In this document: piece by piece, positions 15,746-17,319 of the stretch
Position numbering within the stretch: position 1 is the first letter of the stretch
How the letters are laid out: each line of letters starts with the position of its first letter
Source of the DNA: Oscillospiraceae bacterium
Lineage (GTDB): Bacteria; Bacillota; Clostridia; Oscillospirales; Ruminococcaceae
Direction: 5' to 3'
DNA: 17,319 nucleotides
NCBI GenBank assembly: GCA_016296165.1
Contig: JAEDJV010000048.1
Coordinates: forward strand, 1 to 17,319
The notes under the pieces: model-generated
What the model saw: only the letters and a program-made list of their open reading frames with translations
Told to the model about the DNA's origin: nothing
Databases searched by the model: none
Translations under genes and position numbers: made by a program

Positions 15746-17319
15746 TCAGACAAGCATATTTTTTAATTTGATGAGGTCGATAATTGAGATTTTACCGTCA
15801 TTGTCCATATCAGCGTTTGTCTGCTGAGCTGCTGTAAGTGTTGTATTTCCAACAAGAGCCTGCATAAGCTTAACAATATCTAAAGCTGTAATTGAACCGT
15901 TTCCGTCAACGTCACCTTTAACTTTGTCAGATGATGAAACAGTTGTAGTAGTTGTTGCTGGTTTTGTAGTAGTTGTTGTAACAGTAGTTGTTGTTGCCGG
16001 CTTTGTTGTAGTAGTTGTAACAGTTGTAGTAACTACAGGAGTTGTTTCAGCCGGTGGTGTACTTTCACCAGCCTTGAAAAGATTTTTAAAGAAGTTATAG
16101 AAGAGAGGAGTACCAACACTTGCATCGTGTCCGCCGCCCTGAACTTCAAACCAGATGTGATCCTGTCCCTTCTTTGTGTAGAGTTCAGAATACTGCTTAG
16201 GGAATGTACCAACAACGCTGTCGTTTGTACCGCCGCCGATCATAAGGAGGTAAGGAGCTGTCTTGAATCCGAATTCAGCTTCTGTCATGCTTCCGCGGTG
16301 ATTGAGGAACATATCCTGTGCAGGAACGATACCAGGAGCAGGGGAGGAAGCACATACATAACCAATCTTGTCGCATGCCATCATGCCGATGTAGAGTGAC
16401 TCTCTGCCTCCCATTGAGAAACCTGCAATAGCAGTATTTTCTCTGCCTTCAGCTGCAGAATAGTTTTCAGCCATATATGGCATAAGGCTTTCTGTGAGAT
16501 CGTAAAGGAAGTCATCATAACGGTCCATGTCGTCCTGATTAATGCCTGACGGTCTGTCAGCTGCAGGATTTGTGTACATCTGTGTAAATACGATTATGAA
16601 TGGCTGAACTTCACCCTTTTCGATGAGGTTTGAAGCCATTTCACGAATGCTCCATCCTGAGAGGAGGTCGTTTTCGCTTCCCATAACACCGTGGTTCATA
16701 TATACAACCGGATATTTTTTGTTCTTTGAATAGTTCGGAGGAAGCCATACATTCGCCGGCTTGTTTTTCTGAGCTTTCTTTGAGTAGTATGTAATCTTTT
16801 CAGTTGTACCCTTGTCGCCTGTCTTAACATCAGCCGGAACGGTTGCTGTAAAGTTTTTCTTCGCTTCAGCCATAAGACTTCCGGCTGAAACGTTGCCGCC
16901 TGTTGTGCCGGTTGTGTTTCCGTTGTCACCAGAGTCGCCTGTATTACCCATACTGTCTGTGAGTTTAATATCGTCTACAAAGAAGTTTATAAGATCAGCT
17001 GCTGTATCATTTTCTGAATATTTTGTCTGGATAAACAGTGAGATATTGGTTGCACCGGACGGAACTGTAAATGCATTGCCAAGTTTAGCCCACTTGCCTG
17101 CGGATGTTGTAACGCTTTCGATATCGTCGTAGTGTGTTGTTCCGTCCAGATCATACTGAAGACCAACAGTAAATCCTGCAGAGTCGTATGAAGCGTCATA
17201 AGTAACGTATGATTCAATTGAATATAGACCGCCGGCCTTGAGGTCCGATGAAGAAACTGAAATTCCGTTCCATGAAGCTGTTCTGCCTGTTACAGCAAGT
17301 GACTTTGAACCACCATGTG
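15746..17319 (-). CDS. Cellulosomal esterase: CBM22-like module, CE1 feruloyl-esterase-like domain, dockerin (5' end missing)
   Basis: The frame is open from the right edge to the stop at 15746, giving 523 residues; the start, signal peptide and any further N-terminal modules lie outside. Residues 1-120 resemble a CBM22/CBM4-9 module (SKSLAVTGRTASWNG near the start, FFVDDIKL at the end), a xylan-binding type. About 145-415 is a family CE1 alpha/beta hydrolase: Ser301 in GFSMGG, Asp366 in GTNDSVV and His397 in GGGHD form the catalytic triad, and MNHGVMGS may form the oxyanion site. A Thr-rich linker with TTTTTKPATTTT repeats covers 418-465. The C-terminus (467-523) is a type I dockerin with two calcium loops (DVDGNGSITALD and DMDNDGKISIID). 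The enzyme should remove ferulate or acetate esters from xylan while docked on a scaffoldin. The exact ester is unproven. Confidence 0.95.
   Translation of the reverse strand, partial: HGGSKSLAVTGRTASWNGISVSSSDLKAGGLYSIESYVTYDASYDSAGFTVGLQYDLDGTTHYDDIESVTTSAGKWAKLGNAFTVPSGATNISLFIQTKYSENDTAADLINFFVDDIKLTDSMGNTGDSGDNGNTTGTTGGNVSAGSLMAEAKKNFTATVPADVKTGDKGTTEKITYYSKKAQKNKPANVWLPPNYSKNKKYPVVYMNHGVMGSENDLLSGWSIREMASNLIEKGEVQPFIIVFTQMYTNPAADRPSGINQDDMDRYDDFLYDLTESLMPYMAENYSAAEGRENTAIAGFSMGGRESLYIGMMACDKIGYVCASSPAPGIVPAQDMFLNHRGSMTEAEFGFKTAPYLLMIGGGTNDSVVGTFPKQYSELYTKKGQDHIWFEVQGGGHDASVGTPLFYNFFKNLFKAGESTPPAETTPVVTTTVTTTTTKPATTTTVTTTTTKPATTTTTVSSSDKVKGDVDGNGSITALDIVKLMQALVGNTTLTAAQQTNADMDNDGKISIIDLIKLKNMLV
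15944..16021 (-). repeat. Two-copy 39-base repeat in the Thr-rich linker
   Basis: Two adjacent 39-base units (15983-16021 and 15944-15982) encode the identical 13-residue unit VTTTTTKPATTTT. The DNA copies differ at several, mostly silent, positions, so the duplication is old or the protein sequence is under selection. Confidence 0.8.

Noticed and set aside
15746..16951. Complete esterase gene starting at the ATG at 16951
   Set aside because: The frame stays open to the right edge and encodes a CBM22-like module directly upstream; the ATG is an internal Met in a linker and has no ribosome binding site.

Overview
The window reads as chromosomal DNA of a low-to-moderate GC, Gram-positive anaerobe of the Ruminococcus type, most like a cellulosome-forming species such as R. 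flavefaciens. The evidence is a C-terminal type I dockerin behind a long Thr-rich linker on a feruloyl-esterase-like enzyme, AddAB instead of RecBCD, strong GGAGG ribosome binding sites, and near-consensus sigma-A promoters, several with an extended -10. The organism is inferred from these features; no database was searched. No tRNA, rRNA, CRISPR array, insertion sequence or phage gene was seen.

Layout. (1) 1-748, minus: the N-terminal 249 residues of a membrane-anchored, Thr-rich surface protein of unknown function, running off the left edge. (2) 749-1009: a divergent promoter region with one strong promoter on each strand. (3) 1010-4627, plus: three overlapping genes for an ABC-2 type exporter (one ATPase and two different permeases), closed by a hairpin terminator at 4653-4690. 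(4) 4810-12326, plus: addB, addA and a divergent guanylate-kinase-like gene, spaced by 4 and 13 bases, with their own promoter. (5) 12331-12363: a symmetrical hairpin that can end transcription from both sides. (6) 12376-15549, minus: aconitase (short Aquifex-type form) followed by NADP-dependent isocitrate dehydrogenase of the eukaryotic-like homodimeric type, from a promoter at 15649-15678. (7) 15746-17319, minus: the C-terminal part of a secreted cellulosomal enzyme (CBM22-like module, CE1 esterase, Thr-rich linker, dockerin), entering from the right edge and ended by a hairpin at 15701-15733.

How the parts work together. AddAB resects double-strand breaks for RecA-dependent repair; the kinase-like protein is in the same transcription unit, but its tie to repair is a guess. 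Aconitase and isocitrate dehydrogenase turn citrate into 2-oxoglutarate with NADPH, which suits glutamate supply in an anaerobe with an incomplete citric acid cycle. The esterase would cut ester-linked side groups from plant xylan while held in a cellulosome. The exporter's substrate cannot be read from the sequence.

Most of the window is ordinary core genome. I found no strong evidence of a new multi-gene system. The best candidates for a second look are the altered guanylate-kinase-like protein behind addBA, the anchored protein at the left edge, and the domain set of the dockerin enzyme.
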